Shown here in pieces: positions 43,707 to 52,880 of a DNA stretch of 64,000 nucleotides. The notes under the pieces are model-generated. The model saw only the letters and a list, made by a program, of their open reading frames with translations, was not told the DNA's origin and searched no databases. Origin of the DNA: an uncultured Tenacibaculum sp. (lineage in GTDB: Bacteria > Bacteroidota > Bacteroidia > Flavobacteriales > Flavobacteriaceae); contig CANMJA010000018.1 of assembly GCA_947498055.1 (NCBI GenBank), forward strand, positions 1-64,000, written 5' to 3'. The position numbers and the translations under genes are program-made. Numbering within the stretch: position 1 is the first letter of the stretch; every line of letters starts with the position of its first letter.

Positions 43707-45098
43707 ATGAAACCAATACAATTTAAAACACTTAGTAAACAAAAGATCTCTGATACAGTTACACCAGTAGGACTATATTTACGTTTAAGAGATAAATACC
43801 AAAATACATTATTATTAGAAAGTTCTGATTATCATAGTAAAGAAGAAAGTTATTCTTTTATATGTATTGAACCGTTGGTGTCTTTTAAAGCAGATAAAAA
43901 CGAATTTTCTATTTCAATAAAAAATAAAGAAGTAGAAAAAAATACAATGGATCGCAATTTTAATACCTTATTTGATGGGTTTTCGAATTTGATTGATTTA
44001 GATTGTGAAGAGAAATTAAAATCATTTAATGGATTGTATGGGTATACTACTTTTGATAGTGTTCAATATTTTGAAACTATTACATTAGATAATCCAGATG
44101 CCCCTTCTGCAATTCCTATGATGCAGTACAGTTTTTATCGTTTTATTATTGCAATTAATCATTTTAATGATGAAATGCAGTTAATAGAAAATTTAGAAGA
44201 AGGAGAAGCGTCAAGAATAGAAGAAATAGAAACCATTATAAATGCGCAAGCATTTAATACACAAAAATTTGAAATAAAAGGAGAAGAAACATCCAATGTA
44301 ACTAGCGAAGATTTTATTGAGAATGTAAAAAAGGCAAAGGCACATTGTAAAAGAGGAGATGTCTTTCAATTGGTATTATCGCGTCAATTTCAACAAGAAT
44401 TTAAAGGAGACGAATTTAATGTATATAGGGCTTTGCGTTCTATTAATCCGTCACCTTATTTGTTTTATTTCGATTATGGAAGCTTTAAACTAATGGGATC
44501 GTCACCAGAAGCACAAATAAAAATTAATAATAATAAAGCGATTATCAATCCAATTGCCGGGACTTTTAGAAGAACTGGTGATATGACAGAAGATATTAAA
44601 TTAGGAAAAAAACTATCTGACGATAAAAAGGAAACAGCAGAACATGTAATGTTGGTTGATTTAGCTAGAAACGATTTAAGTAAACATGCCGAAAATGTAA
44701 CGGTAGAAGTATTTAAAGAAGTACAGTATTTTAGCCACGTAATTCATTTAGTTTCGACAGTGCAAGGAGAAATTACAGCAGATCCAATAAAAATAGTTGG
44801 AGACACTTTTCCAGCAGGAACTTTAAGTGGAGCACCAAAATATAAGGCCATGGAGTTGATAAATAAATATGAAAACCAATCGAGAGGATTTTATGGTGGA
44901 GCGGTTGGTATTATTGGTTTAAATGGAGATGTAAATTTAGCGATTGCAATTCGTTCGTTTGTAAGTAAAAACAATGTGTTGTATTATCAAGCAGGAGCAG
45001 GTATTGTAATTCACTCTGATGAAGAAAAGGAGTTACAAGAAGTAAATAACAAATTAGCAGCTTTGAAAAAAGCATTAATTTTGGCAGAGAAAATATAA
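43707..45098 (+). CDS. trpE: Anthranilate synthase component I
   Basis: 463 residues from ATG 43707. An ATG-like start further upstream in frame lies inside the attenuator and was rejected. It converts chorismate and ammonia (from TrpG) to anthranilate, the first step of tryptophan synthesis, in the cytoplasm. The feedback-binding motif LLESSDYH (about residues 33-40) is present, so Trp inhibition is likely. The chorismate-binding domain carries SSPEAQIKI, IAGTFRRTGD, EHVMLVDLARNDL and AGAGIVIHSD. It is the first structural gene after the attenuator, followed by trpG at 87 bp. Confidence 0.96.
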   Translation: MKPIQFKTLSKQKISDTVTPVGLYLRLRDKYQNTLLLESSDYHSKEESYSFICIEPLVSFKADKNEFSISIKNKEVEKNTMDRNFNTLFDGFSNLIDLDCEEKLKSFNGLYGYTTFDSVQYFETITLDNPDAPSAIPMMQYSFYRFIIAINHFNDEMQLIENLEEGEASRIEEIETIINAQAFNTQKFEIKGEETSNVTSEDFIENVKKAKAHCKRGDVFQLVLSRQFQQEFKGDEFNVYRALRSINPSPYLFYFDYGSFKLMGSSPEAQIKINNNKAIINPIAGTFRRTGDMTEDIKLGKKLSDDKKETAEHVMLVDLARNDLSKHAENVTVEVFKEVQYFSHVIHLVSTVQGEITADPIKIVGDTFPAGTLSGAPKYKAMELINKYENQSRGFYGGAVGIIGLNGDVNLAIAIRSFVSKNNVLYYQAGAGIVIHSDEEKELQEVNNKLAALKKALILAEKI

Positions 45099-45101
45099 AA
45101 T

Positions 45102-45171
45102 AGTATTAAGTAATAAGTATTAAGAAGTTAGTGTTTTGTTACTAGTGTCTTAAGACTTAGTACTTAATACT
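45102..45171. repeat. Imperfect inverted repeat in the trpE-trpG spacer
   Basis: AGTATTAAGTAATAAG (45102-45117) and CTTAGTACTTAATACT (45156-45171) are complementary at 14 of 16 positions. The spacer between trpE and trpG is otherwise made of short TAAGTATTAAG-like units. It may form an mRNA processing or stability structure. Confidence 0.55.
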
Positions 45172-45185
45172 TAAGACTAAAGAAC

Positions 45186-45764
45186 ATGAAAATATTAATA
45201 ATAGATAACTACGATTCCTTTACCTATAATTTGGTTCATATGGTAGAGAAAATCACAGACACCTATCCAGATGTATATAGAAACGATGAAATTACCATCG
45301 ATGAAGTAGGAACATATGATTTAATAATGTTGTCACCAGGTCCAGGAATTCCTGAGGAAGCAGGTATTTTAAAAGAGGTTATAAAAACGTATGCGGGTAG
45401 AAAACCAATTTTTGGCGTTTGTTTAGGTTTACAAGCAATTACAGAAGTATTTGGTGGAAAAATAATAAATATGAATGAAGTGTTTCACGGAGTTGCTACA
45501 GAGATGAAAGTAACGAAACCAGAAGCCATTATTTTTGAAGGAGTTCCAGATACATTTCCTGCAGCTCGTTATCATTCTTGGATTGCCTCTAACGAAGATT
45601 TACCTTCTGAATTAGAAGTAACAGCAGTAGATGAAGATGGAGGAATTATGGCAATACGTCATACAAAACACCAAATAAGTGCAGTTCAATTTCATCCAGA
45701 AAGTATTTTAACAGAAGTAGGAGAACAATTGGTTCGTAACTTCATTAATAGTGTAAAAAGATAA
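45186..45764 (+). CDS. trpG: Anthranilate synthase component II (glutamine amidotransferase)
   Basis: 192 residues, one class I glutamine amidotransferase domain. Start NYDSFTYNLV, oxyanion loop MLSPGPGIPEEAG (48-60), nucleophile in FGVCLGLQAI (Cys79), and His170-Pro-Glu172 near the end complete the triad. It delivers ammonia from glutamine to TrpE. The related PabA works with PabB, and one subunit can serve both, but the trp-operon position argues for TrpG. Confidence 0.94.
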   Translation: MKILIIDNYDSFTYNLVHMVEKITDTYPDVYRNDEITIDEVGTYDLIMLSPGPGIPEEAGILKEVIKTYAGRKPIFGVCLGLQAITEVFGGKIINMNEVFHGVATEMKVTKPEAIIFEGVPDTFPAARYHSWIASNEDLPSELEVTAVDEDGGIMAIRHTKHQISAVQFHPESILTEVGEQLVRNFINSVKR

Positions 45765-45765
45765 T

Positions 45766-45820
45766 TGTCATTTCGAGCGCAGTCGAGAAGTATTCGATTT
45801 CGACTGCGCTCAATCTGACA
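45766..45820. repeat. REP-like palindrome in the trpG-trpD spacer
   Basis: GAGCGCAGTCGA (45775-45786) pairs perfectly with TCGACTGCGCTC (45800-45811), flanked by TGTCA (45766-45770) and TGACA (45816-45820). It begins 2 bases after the trpG stop. It is GC-richer than its surroundings, as REP elements usually are, and shares its TGTCA-TTCGAG edge with the longer repeats at 46923 and 47994. Confidence 0.8.
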
Positions 45821-45844
45821 TAACGATTTCAATTTGTAATTAAA

Positions 45845-46834
45845 ATGAAAGCAATTTTAAACGATTTATACCAACATAAACGATTATCAAAATCAGAGGC
45901 AAAACAGATTTTAATACGTATTGCTGAAGCACAATATAATGAGGCACATTTAGCTTCTTTTTTAACAGTGTTTATGATGCGACCTATAACTGCTGAAGAA
46001 CTTTCTGGTTTTAGAGAAGCACTATTAGAATTGGCAATTAAGGTAGATTTATCGGAATTTAATACCATTGATATTGTTGGTACAGGAGGAGACGGAAAGG
46101 ATACATTTAATATTTCTACATTAACTTCTTTTATTGTGGCTGGTACTGGTCAAAAAGTGGCAAAGCATGGTAATTATTCGGTGTCTTCAAAATCGGGATC
46201 TTCAGATATGTTGGAGAGTTTTGGATATGAATTTACAAACGATGCTTCCATTTTAAAATCGCAACTAGAAAAGGCAAATATTTGTTTTTTACACGCCCCA
46301 AAATTTCATCCAGCAATGAAAGCGGTTGGATCTGTAAGAAAAGCGTTACAATTAAAAACGTTTTTTAATATGTTAGGACCATTGGTAAATCCGAGTTTTG
46401 CTCAAAATCAATTATTAGGAACGTTTAATTTAGAAGTAGCACGTTTGTATAATTATATTTTACAAGAAGAAGAAACTAATTACGGAATTGTACACGCGTT
46501 AGATGGCTATGATGAAATTTCTTTAACAGGTGCTTTTAAGTTGTTTTCTAAAAAAGGAGAACAATTAATTACACCAGAAGAGTTAGGAGTACAAAGAGTA
46601 TTACAATCAGATATTTATGGAGGAGATTCTGTAGCATCCGCAGCTAAAATATTTAAAACTATTTTAGAAGGAGAAGGTACAGAAGCACAAAATAAAGTAG
46701 TGTTAACAAACGCAGCTTTTGCATTAACTATTGTAGATGACAAAAAGAGTTTTGAGAATGCATTTGAAGAAGCTAAAAGTTCGCTGTTTGGAGGAAAGGC
46801 AAAGGCGTGTTTAAGTAAATTAATTACGAATTAG
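45845..46834 (+). CDS. trpD: Anthranilate phosphoribosyltransferase
   Basis: 329 residues. It transfers the phosphoribosyl group of PRPP to anthranilate. The PRPP-binding glycine motif GTGGDGKDTFNIST is at about residues 78-91, with KHGNYSVSSKSGSSD following (108-125). Length and order are typical of monofunctional TrpD. It is cytosolic and the third structural gene of the operon. Confidence 0.95.
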   Translation: MKAILNDLYQHKRLSKSEAKQILIRIAEAQYNEAHLASFLTVFMMRPITAEELSGFREALLELAIKVDLSEFNTIDIVGTGGDGKDTFNISTLTSFIVAGTGQKVAKHGNYSVSSKSGSSDMLESFGYEFTNDASILKSQLEKANICFLHAPKFHPAMKAVGSVRKALQLKTFFNMLGPLVNPSFAQNQLLGTFNLEVARLYNYILQEEETNYGIVHALDGYDEISLTGAFKLFSKKGEQLITPEELGVQRVLQSDIYGGDSVASAAKIFKTILEGEGTEAQNKVVLTNAAFALTIVDDKKSFENAFEEAKSSLFGGKAKACLSKLITN

Positions 46835-46922
46835 GAATTAGGAATGGAGAATTTAAAGCGTGGTTAAGAAGTAAACAGCTGGTTGTCAAATACAAACGAG
46901 CATATAATAAAGTGAAAATAAA

Positions 46923-47047
46923 TGTCAGTTCGAGTAATTTTTTATGAAGTGATAACGGAATGAAAAATTGTATCGAGAACAGTTTGAAGACTTCTCGATA
47001 TAAAATTATTTTACATTCCATTACAAATAATTTCACTCGAAGTGACA
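46923..47047. repeat. Dispersed palindrome-ended repeat, copy 1
   Basis: About 125 bp, edges TGTCAGTTCGAGT and ACTCGAAGTGACA (complementary), with ATTGTATCGAGAACAGTT in the middle and AAATTATTTTA further on. It matches copy 2 at 47994-48124 over the entire length with scattered changes. It lies in the trpD-trpC gap. Confidence 0.8.
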
Positions 47048-47074
47048 AAAGAAGATAAAAAGAATAAATAGTAA

Positions 47075-47164
47075 TGTTAGTTCGAATAGATTTTCAAACA
47101 CAAAAAGAAAATATCAACGGGTTTTAACCCATTGTTTAGTAATTGAAAATTATTAGAAGTGACA
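47075..47164. repeat. Dispersed repeat, shortened copy
   Basis: It has the left edge TGTTAGTTCGAAT and the right edge AGAAGTGACA of the repeat family, but the core is replaced by a small hairpin-like stretch (CGGGTTTTAACCC). It is 27 bp from copy 1. Confidence 0.55.
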
Positions 47165-47177
47165 AAAGAAAATAAGA

Positions 47178-47966
47178 ATGACGATACTTGATAAAATAAT
47201 AGCATTTAAAAAGCAAGAAGTAGCTAAAATAAAATCAGAAGTACCTGTAAAAAAATTAGTAACAAGTCCTAGTTTTAAAAGAACACCAATTTCGTTAAAA
47301 GCATCTTTAACAGAACAAGGATCTACTGGCATTATAGCTGAATTTAAAAGGCAGTCACCATCGAAAGGAATTATTAATGATAAGGTTTCAGTTACAGAAG
47401 TAACTAATGGATATTTAAATGCCAATGTAGCTGCACAATCTATATTAACAGATACCTCGTTTTTTGGAGGTACCATGGCTGATTTAATGGAGGCTAGAAC
47501 GGTAAATTCAATCAAACCAATTTTACGTAAAGATTTTGTGGTAGACGGATTTCAAATCGTAGAAGCAAAAGCAATTGGTGCAGATGTTGTTTTATTAATA
47601 GCGGCATGTTTAACTGCAGAAGAAATAAAAAATTACGGACAGTTAGCAAATGATTTAGGATTAGAGGTGTTGTACGAAGTACATAACCAACAAGATTTAG
47701 ATAAGATTTCAAACTTAGACAATAAAATTATCGGAATTAACAATAGAAACTTAAAAACGTTTAAAGTAGATTTAGAACATTCTATGAATTTGGCAAAACA
47801 AATTCCTGATAGTGCAATTAAAGTTTCTGAAAGCGGAATTAGTAGTCCTAGAATTGTAACAGGTTTAAAAGAGCTTGGTTTTCAAGGGTTTCTAATTGGA
47901 GAAAACTTTATGAAAGAAGAAAATCCAGGAGAATCTTGTCAGCAGTTTATAGATCAAATTAGGTAA
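47178..47966 (+). CDS. trpC: Indole-3-glycerol phosphate synthase
   Basis: 262 residues, a (beta/alpha)8 barrel. The substrate-binding motif IIAEFKRQSPSKG is at about residues 52-64, followed by DTSFFGG, LRKDFVVDGFQI, IGINNRNLKTF and KVSESGI, which contain the family's catalytic Lys and Glu residues. It forms the indole ring from 1-(2-carboxyphenylamino)-1-deoxyribulose 5-phosphate. It is monofunctional, not fused to TrpF, and cytosolic. Confidence 0.95.
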   Translation: MTILDKIIAFKKQEVAKIKSEVPVKKLVTSPSFKRTPISLKASLTEQGSTGIIAEFKRQSPSKGIINDKVSVTEVTNGYLNANVAAQSILTDTSFFGGTMADLMEARTVNSIKPILRKDFVVDGFQIVEAKAIGADVVLLIAACLTAEEIKNYGQLANDLGLEVLYEVHNQQDLDKISNLDNKIIGINNRNLKTFKVDLEHSMNLAKQIPDSAIKVSESGISSPRIVTGLKELGFQGFLIGENFMKEENPGESCQQFIDQIR

Positions 47967-47993
47967 TAATTAATGTAGTATTATTTTGCATAA

Positions 47994-48124
47994 TGTCCGT
48001 TCGAGTGGTTTTTCTGGAGTAAAACGGAAGAGAAATTGTATCGAGAACAGTTCGATTACTTATTGACAATCGAAGCACAAAATTATTTTCGATTTTAGTA
48101 CAAATAATTTTACTTGAAGAGACA
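47994..48124. repeat. Dispersed palindrome-ended repeat, copy 2
   Basis: 131 bp; it shares its edges (TGTCCGTTCGAGT, ACTTGAAGAGACA) and the internal ATTGTATCGAGAACAGTT with copy 1 at 46923. It is in the 205-bp gap after trpC. Confidence 0.8.
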
Positions 48125-48171
48125 ATAAAAGTTAGTTGAAATTTATAAGATAATTCAATTAGAAAAAAATA

Positions 48172-48678
48172 ATGAAAATAGAAAGTTATCAAATTAGTGA
48201 TTGGGAAGATTTAGAAACAGGTGTTTTATTAGATGAAAATGAAGATTGGATTTTAATAAAATCGATACCTGGAGATTATGAAGTTGATGGATATAAGTTA
48301 TTAAATAAATCTTATGTAGAAGATCGATTTGAAACGGAAAATTCTGAAATCATACAAAAAGTTATAGCGTTAAAAGAAATAGAAATAAAGAGTCCGGAAA
48401 ATTTTAAGTTTAAAAACACATTAGGAACTTTAAAATGGTTAGAAGACGTATATGGATGTTTTGAGTTTCAAGAAGAAGAGGAAGATGAGTTGTTTTATGG
48501 CGTTTTAGATAGTTTTGATATAGAAAGTTTTTCTATGGATTCTATAAAATCTGATGGAACCATTGATTTAGATTTTGATGCTGTTTTTAAAATGAAAGAT
48601 ATAAAAACGGTCTCTTTTGAATCTGATTATTTTAAATCGATAAGTCTATTGTATAATTATAACAAAGAAAATAAATAA
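48172..48678 (+). CDS. Unknown acidic protein inserted between trpC and trpF
   Basis: 168 residues, strongly acidic, no signal peptide, no recognised family. It begins MKIESYQISDWEDLETGVLLDENEDW and has an acidic run EEEEDELF (about residues 101-108). A mixed alpha/beta fold is suggested. Its stop codon overlaps the trpF start by one base (TAATG), implying translational coupling, so it is expressed with the trp operon. It has no evident role in tryptophan synthesis. Confidence 0.65.
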   Translation: MKIESYQISDWEDLETGVLLDENEDWILIKSIPGDYEVDGYKLLNKSYVEDRFETENSEIIQKVIALKEIEIKSPENFKFKNTLGTLKWLEDVYGCFEFQEEEEDELFYGVLDSFDIESFSMDSIKSDGTIDLDFDAVFKMKDIKTVSFESDYFKSISLLYNYNKENK

Positions 48679-49298
48679 TGAAGTTGAAAGTTTGCGGAAT
48701 GAAAGAAGTAGAGAATATAAAGCAAGTAGGAGCTTTGCAACCAGATTATATGGGGTTTATTTTCTATGATAAATCGAAACGAAATTTTGAAGGAGTCATT
48801 CCAGAGTTACCAAAAGGAATAAAAAAGACAGGAGTTTTTGTAAATGAATACATCGAGATTGTAGTTTCTTTGGCAGAAGAATACCAATTAGAAGCCTTAC
48901 AATTACACGGTGATGAAACCGTTGAATATATTCTAGAAATAAAAAAACATTTACCTAAAGTAGAGATTATAAAAGTTTTTGGAATTAAAGACGAATTTGA
49001 TTTTAGTGTTTTAGAACCTTATGAAGAAGTAGTTGATTTTTTCTTATTTGATACGAAAGGAAAGGAACGAGGTGGAAACGGAGTTACGTTTAATTGGGAA
49101 GTATTAAAAAATTATAGCTCTACCAAACCATTCTTTTTAAGTGGAGGTATTGGATTAAATGAAGTAGATGCTGTAAAAGAAATTTTAAAAAGAGATTTAC
49201 CAATTTATGCTTTAGATGTAAACAGTAAGTTTGAAACAGAGCCTGGATTAAAATCAATTAAGGATTTGAAGGAGTTTAATCGAAAATTGATTATCTAA
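48678..49298 (+). CDS. trpF: Phosphoribosylanthranilate isomerase
   Basis: 206 residues, TIM barrel. It starts LKVCGMKE (catalytic Cys), has LQLHGDE in the middle and FFLSGGIGLNEV and LDVNSKFETEPGLK near the end. It isomerises N-(5'-phosphoribosyl)anthranilate to CdRP in the cytoplasm. The ATG overlaps the previous gene's stop by one base. Confidence 0.95.
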   Translation: MKLKVCGMKEVENIKQVGALQPDYMGFIFYDKSKRNFEGVIPELPKGIKKTGVFVNEYIEIVVSLAEEYQLEALQLHGDETVEYILEIKKHLPKVEIIKVFGIKDEFDFSVLEPYEEVVDFFLFDTKGKERGGNGVTFNWEVLKNYSSTKPFFLSGGIGLNEVDAVKEILKRDLPIYALDVNSKFETEPGLKSIKDLKEFNRKLII

Positions 49299-49350
49299 AA
49301 TAAAATTCAATATTATTTTAGATATCATCATAAATTTAAAAAGCATTAGA

Positions 49351-50238
49351 ATGAAAAATTTAATTTCATCAATTTTTATTTTCTTAATTTTTATCACTTG
49401 CAATTCGCAATCAAAAGTGAAAAATTTCAGTTATGAGAATTTTGAAACAGAAATTATGGAGTATAAACCAAATCAAAATGAAGTTTCAGATGAAAAATTT
49501 AAACATGCTGTATTTGTTCTAAGTGAAGTGAAGAAAGAGGTAAAGAAAGACCCTCTAGGCTTTAATAGAGCGGATTATTTTAATATACTATCGTCTTTTA
49601 TCTCACTAAATGAAAGTAAGAAAAATATATTAGTAGCTTATGACAAGTTCAAAAAATCAGAAGGAAGTTGTGAATACTTTATGTCAAGTATATTTTTTAA
49701 ATCAAGTAAATTTGACTTAATCAGAGCAGATATAGAAAAGCAAAGATTAATATGTAAAACTACTAATGTTGAAAAGTCTGCTGAAATTGATATAAAAACG
49801 TATTCTTCAAAAAATAATCTTGATTATAAACTGGTAGAGATGATGGTGAAAATTGAAAAACTAGACACGAAATATAGAAAAGATAAAAATATCGATTGGT
49901 CAAAACAAACACCAATCGATTTAGAAAACCAGAAAAGAATAGATTCTTTATTTACTAAGCATAAAAAATATATAGGAACATCTCTAGTAGGTGAAAAATT
50001 TAATCATGTAATGTGGGCAGTAATTCAACATTCAAATTTAGAAATGATGGAGAAATTTATGCCTATTATTCAAAAAGCAGTTAAGCAAAAGGAAATAGGT
50101 GTACTTCCATTCAAAATGTTGATTGATAGAGTATATGCTCAAAAAGAAAATTATCAAATTTTTGGAAGTCAAGGAGGAATTGAATTGGCAAGTGAAGAGA
50201 TTAGAAAAAAAGTGATTAAAAAATATGATTTACAATAA
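49351..50238 (+). CDS. DUF6624-like lipoprotein inside the trp operon
   Basis: 295 residues; lipobox Cys17. The C-terminal 130 residues follow the pattern of DUF6624: KRIDSLFTKHKKYIGTSLVGEKFN, VIQHSNLEMMEKFMPIIQKAV, PFKMLIDRVYAQKENYQIFGSQGG (usually Q-x-Y-G-T-Q). The function of this domain is unknown. It is a membrane-anchored periplasmic protein placed between trpF and trpB on the same strand, with a 52-bp gap before it. It has no known link to tryptophan. Confidence 0.7.
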   Translation: MKNLISSIFIFLIFITCNSQSKVKNFSYENFETEIMEYKPNQNEVSDEKFKHAVFVLSEVKKEVKKDPLGFNRADYFNILSSFISLNESKKNILVAYDKFKKSEGSCEYFMSSIFFKSSKFDLIRADIEKQRLICKTTNVEKSAEIDIKTYSSKNNLDYKLVEMMVKIEKLDTKYRKDKNIDWSKQTPIDLENQKRIDSLFTKHKKYIGTSLVGEKFNHVMWAVIQHSNLEMMEKFMPIIQKAVKQKEIGVLPFKMLIDRVYAQKENYQIFGSQGGIELASEEIRKKVIKKYDLQ

Positions 50239-50304
50239 TACGGTGCCTATAGTTTGATCTTTAATATGAATTTTAAAGTAAGATTTTCAAATAGAAAAAT
50301 TACA

Positions 50305-51075
50305 ATGACTAAAATAATTTTACAGTTTCTTTTTTTATTAATGATTGTTAGTTGTAAAGGGCAAACAAAAAAAGAAATGAAAAACATTCCAGTTTCTGAT
50401 CAAAAAGAAACAAGCAATACTGTAGAATCAATTAAAACATTACAAGAATTTAAATTTAAAAAAGACGAAAAGAAAACTTACCAAGAAGTAAAAAATAGTG
50501 TAGAAAAAAGAAGAAATAATTTAACGCTAGAAAATAATTTAGATTCTGTAAGTAAACAATTTAAAGAATCACTATTAAACAGAATTATTCCTTTTTGGGA
50601 AGCAACTGAATGGTCTTTTGAAGGGCATACTTCTCAACCTAAAAAAGGAGAAATAGCTTGTGGTTATTTTGTTTCTACCACATTAAAACATATTGGAATT
50701 AATATAAATAAATACCAATTGGCACAACAAAACCCTATTAACGAAGCAAAAAGTTTAGTTTTAAATGGTGAAATAATAGAAATTGAAGGAGAAATGATAG
50801 AAGAGAATATAAAATCAATACATAAAAGATTACCAGAAGGTATTCATTTTATAGGTTTCGATCAAAGTCATGTAGGGTATATTTTAAAAGAGAAAGAACA
50901 GTTGTATTTAATACACTCTAATTATACAGATGCAAGAGGTGTAGAGATAGAAACTATAGAAACATCTACTGTTTTTGCATCCTATTCCAAATTTTATTTG
51001 GTACCATTAAGTACCAATAAACGTCTTTTAAAAAGATGGGTTAATAAAGAAAAAATAATAGTAATTAAGAAATAA
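50305..51075 (+). CDS. Lipoprotein with possible papain-like (NlpC/P60-type) hydrolase domain
   Basis: 256 residues from ATG 50305 (lipobox Cys17); the upstream in-frame start at 50254 has no signal and was rejected. After an Asn/Lys-rich linker (20-95) comes a domain with Cys in GEIACGYFVSTTLKHIG, His in FDQSHVGYIL and LIHSNYTDARGVE, the Cys-His arrangement of NlpC/P60-like or related cell-wall cysteine hydrolases. The family is not certain, and the strict NlpC motifs are diverged. It may cleave peptidoglycan or a protein at the envelope. It sits between the DUF6624 lipoprotein gene and trpB. Confidence 0.55.
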   Translation: MTKIILQFLFLLMIVSCKGQTKKEMKNIPVSDQKETSNTVESIKTLQEFKFKKDEKKTYQEVKNSVEKRRNNLTLENNLDSVSKQFKESLLNRIIPFWEATEWSFEGHTSQPKKGEIACGYFVSTTLKHIGININKYQLAQQNPINEAKSLVLNGEIIEIEGEMIEENIKSIHKRLPEGIHFIGFDQSHVGYILKEKEQLYLIHSNYTDARGVEIETIETSTVFASYSKFYLVPLSTNKRLLKRWVNKEKIIVIKK

Positions 51076-51114
51076 AAGTAAAAGGCAGAGATAGCTAGCC
51101 ATAAAATAAATAAA

Positions 51115-52293
51115 ATGAAATTCAATCCAGATAAAAACGGTTATTACGGGCAATTCGGAGGATCATTTATACCAGAATTATTATATCCAAATGCCAAAGA
51201 ATTAGAAGATAATTACATGCGAATTATCGAGTCAGAGTCTTTTCAAAAAGAATACAAAGCATTATTAAAAGACTACGTTGGTCGTCCAAGTCCTTTGTAT
51301 TTGGCAAAACGTTTGTCAGAAAAATACGGAGCTACTATTTATTTAAAGCGAGAAGATTTAAATCATACAGGAGCACATAAAGTAAACAATACGATCGGAC
51401 AAATTTTAATTGCTCGTGAATTAGGAAAAACGCAAATTATAGCAGAAACAGGAGCAGGACAACATGGAGTTGCTACGGCAACGGTATGTGCTTTAATGGG
51501 CTTAGAATGTACTGTTTTTATGGGAGAAAAAGACATTGAGCGTCAAGCGCCGAATGTAGCTCGTATGAAAATGTTAGGAGCAAAAGTAGTACCTGCAACT
51601 AGCGGAAGTAAAACATTAAAAGATGCTACAAATGAAGCCATTCGTTATTGGATTCAAAATCCGAAAGCGTATTATTTAATAGGCTCTGTAGTTGGTATGC
51701 ATCCATACCCAGATATGGTAGCACGTTTACAAGCAATTATTTCAGAAGAAATGAAATGGCAATTAAAAGAGCATACAGGAAAAGAAAATCCGGATACAAT
51801 TATAGCTTGTGTAGGAGGAGGAAGTAATGCAGCAGGAGCATTTTATCATTATTTAGAGGATGAAGAGGTAGAGTTAATAGCTGTAGAAGCTGCTGGTTTA
51901 GGAGTAGATTCAGGAGAAAGCGCAGCAACTTCGCAATTAGGAGAAGTTGGGGTAATTCATGGTAGTAAAACCATTTTAATGCAAGATGAATACGGACAAA
52001 TAGTAGAGCCTTATTCTATTTCAGCAGGATTAGATTATCCGGGAGTTGGACCTTTACATGCACATTTATTTGAAACAAAAAGAGCAAAATTCATGAATGC
52101 AACGGATAAGGAAGCATTAACAGCTGCTTATGAGTTGACGAGGCTAGAAGGAATTATACCAGCTTTAGAAACAGCACATGCATTGGCTGTACTACCAAAA
52201 ATGGATTTAAAATCTGATCAAACGGTAATTATTAATTTATCAGGTAGAGGTGATAAAGATTTAGCAACATTTATTAAGCATTTGGAGGAATAA
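51115..52293 (+). CDS. trpB: Tryptophan synthase beta subunit
   Basis: 392 residues. The PLP-dependent enzyme condenses indole and serine; the Schiff-base lysine is Lys89 in [10 protein letters not shown]. The glycine-rich phosphate-binding loop [10 protein letters not shown] and LSGRGDKDL are present. TrpB1 type (the standard operon-associated form), forming the alpha2beta2 complex with TrpA, whose gene follows after an intervening gene. Confidence 0.97.
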   Translation: MKFNPDKNGYYGQFGGSFIPELLYPNAKELEDNYMRIIESESFQKEYKALLKDYVGRPSPLYLAKRLSEKYGATIYLKREDLNHTGAHKVNNTIGQILIARELGKTQIIAETGAGQHGVATATVCALMGLECTVFMGEKDIERQAPNVARMKMLGAKVVPATSGSKTLKDATNEAIRYWIQNPKAYYLIGSVVGMHPYPDMVARLQAIISEEMKWQLKEHTGKENPDTIIACVGGGSNAAGAFYHYLEDEEVELIAVEAAGLGVDSGESAATSQLGEVGVIHGSKTILMQDEYGQIVEPYSISAGLDYPGVGPLHAHLFETKRAKFMNATDKEALTAAYELTRLEGIIPALETAHALAVLPKMDLKSDQTVIINLSGRGDKDLATFIKHLEE

Positions 52294-52315
52294 TTAAAAT
52301 TAATCAGTTTTACTA

Positions 52316-52804
52316 ATGGGAATTTTAAAAAAAATAGAATATTTTCTTTTAGGAAAGGAAAAAATTATTAAAGACCCTTTTTTTGGAGAAATAATAAGTG
52401 AGAAAATTAAAAAAGAACGAGAGGATAAAAATTATCGTTGGTATGTAGAAGATTATTTAATTCCAAATAAAGAGGAGGAAACAACATTCATAAACTTAGA
52501 AGGTAATTATCGATTTCCCAATCCCCAACATTTAGAAACATTAAAAAAGATATTAAATAATTTACCAGATTTTTTTAATAAAATTAAATTAGAAGTAGAA
52601 AGGCTTAATGAAACTAAATTGGAAGGAGAAAAATTATATATAAAAAAATGGACTGATGAATATTATTTTTCAGGAATTAGTTCATTTTTTGAAAAAGAAA
52701 TGGAGTTTGCATTTTATCTTGATGTTATTGATTATGAAAATGAGAATTTAAAAGATATTACTTTTGATTATATAAAGGGAGAGGTTAAAAATTTAGAATT
52801 TTAA
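52316..52804 (+). CDS. Unknown protein between trpB and trpA
   Basis: 162 residues, no signal peptide, no recognised family. It opens MGILKKIEYFLLGKEKIIKDPFFG and has a long helix (LKKILNNLPDFFNKIKLEVERLN, about residues 80-102). It ends in an acidic strand segment. It starts 22 bp after the trpB stop, so it is co-transcribed. It has no visible tie to Trp metabolism. Confidence 0.6.
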   Translation: MGILKKIEYFLLGKEKIIKDPFFGEIISEKIKKEREDKNYRWYVEDYLIPNKEEETTFINLEGNYRFPNPQHLETLKKILNNLPDFFNKIKLEVERLNETKLEGEKLYIKKWTDEYYFSGISSFFEKEMEFAFYLDVIDYENENLKDITFDYIKGEVKNLEF

Positions 52805-52880
52805 AAAAAAATATTAATATCAGTGGCTGAGCGTAGTTAAAGTCACAAGTTGTGAAACTATAAACCTAAGAACAAAAACA

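Larger units (their letters stand above)
46835..47177. other. 343-bp repeat-filled gap between trpD and trpC
   Basis: There is no coding potential. The gap holds one full copy (46923-47047) and one shortened copy (47075-47164) of a dispersed palindrome-ended repeat, described separately. It lies inside the operon, so any structure would be in the trp mRNA. Confidence 0.7.
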
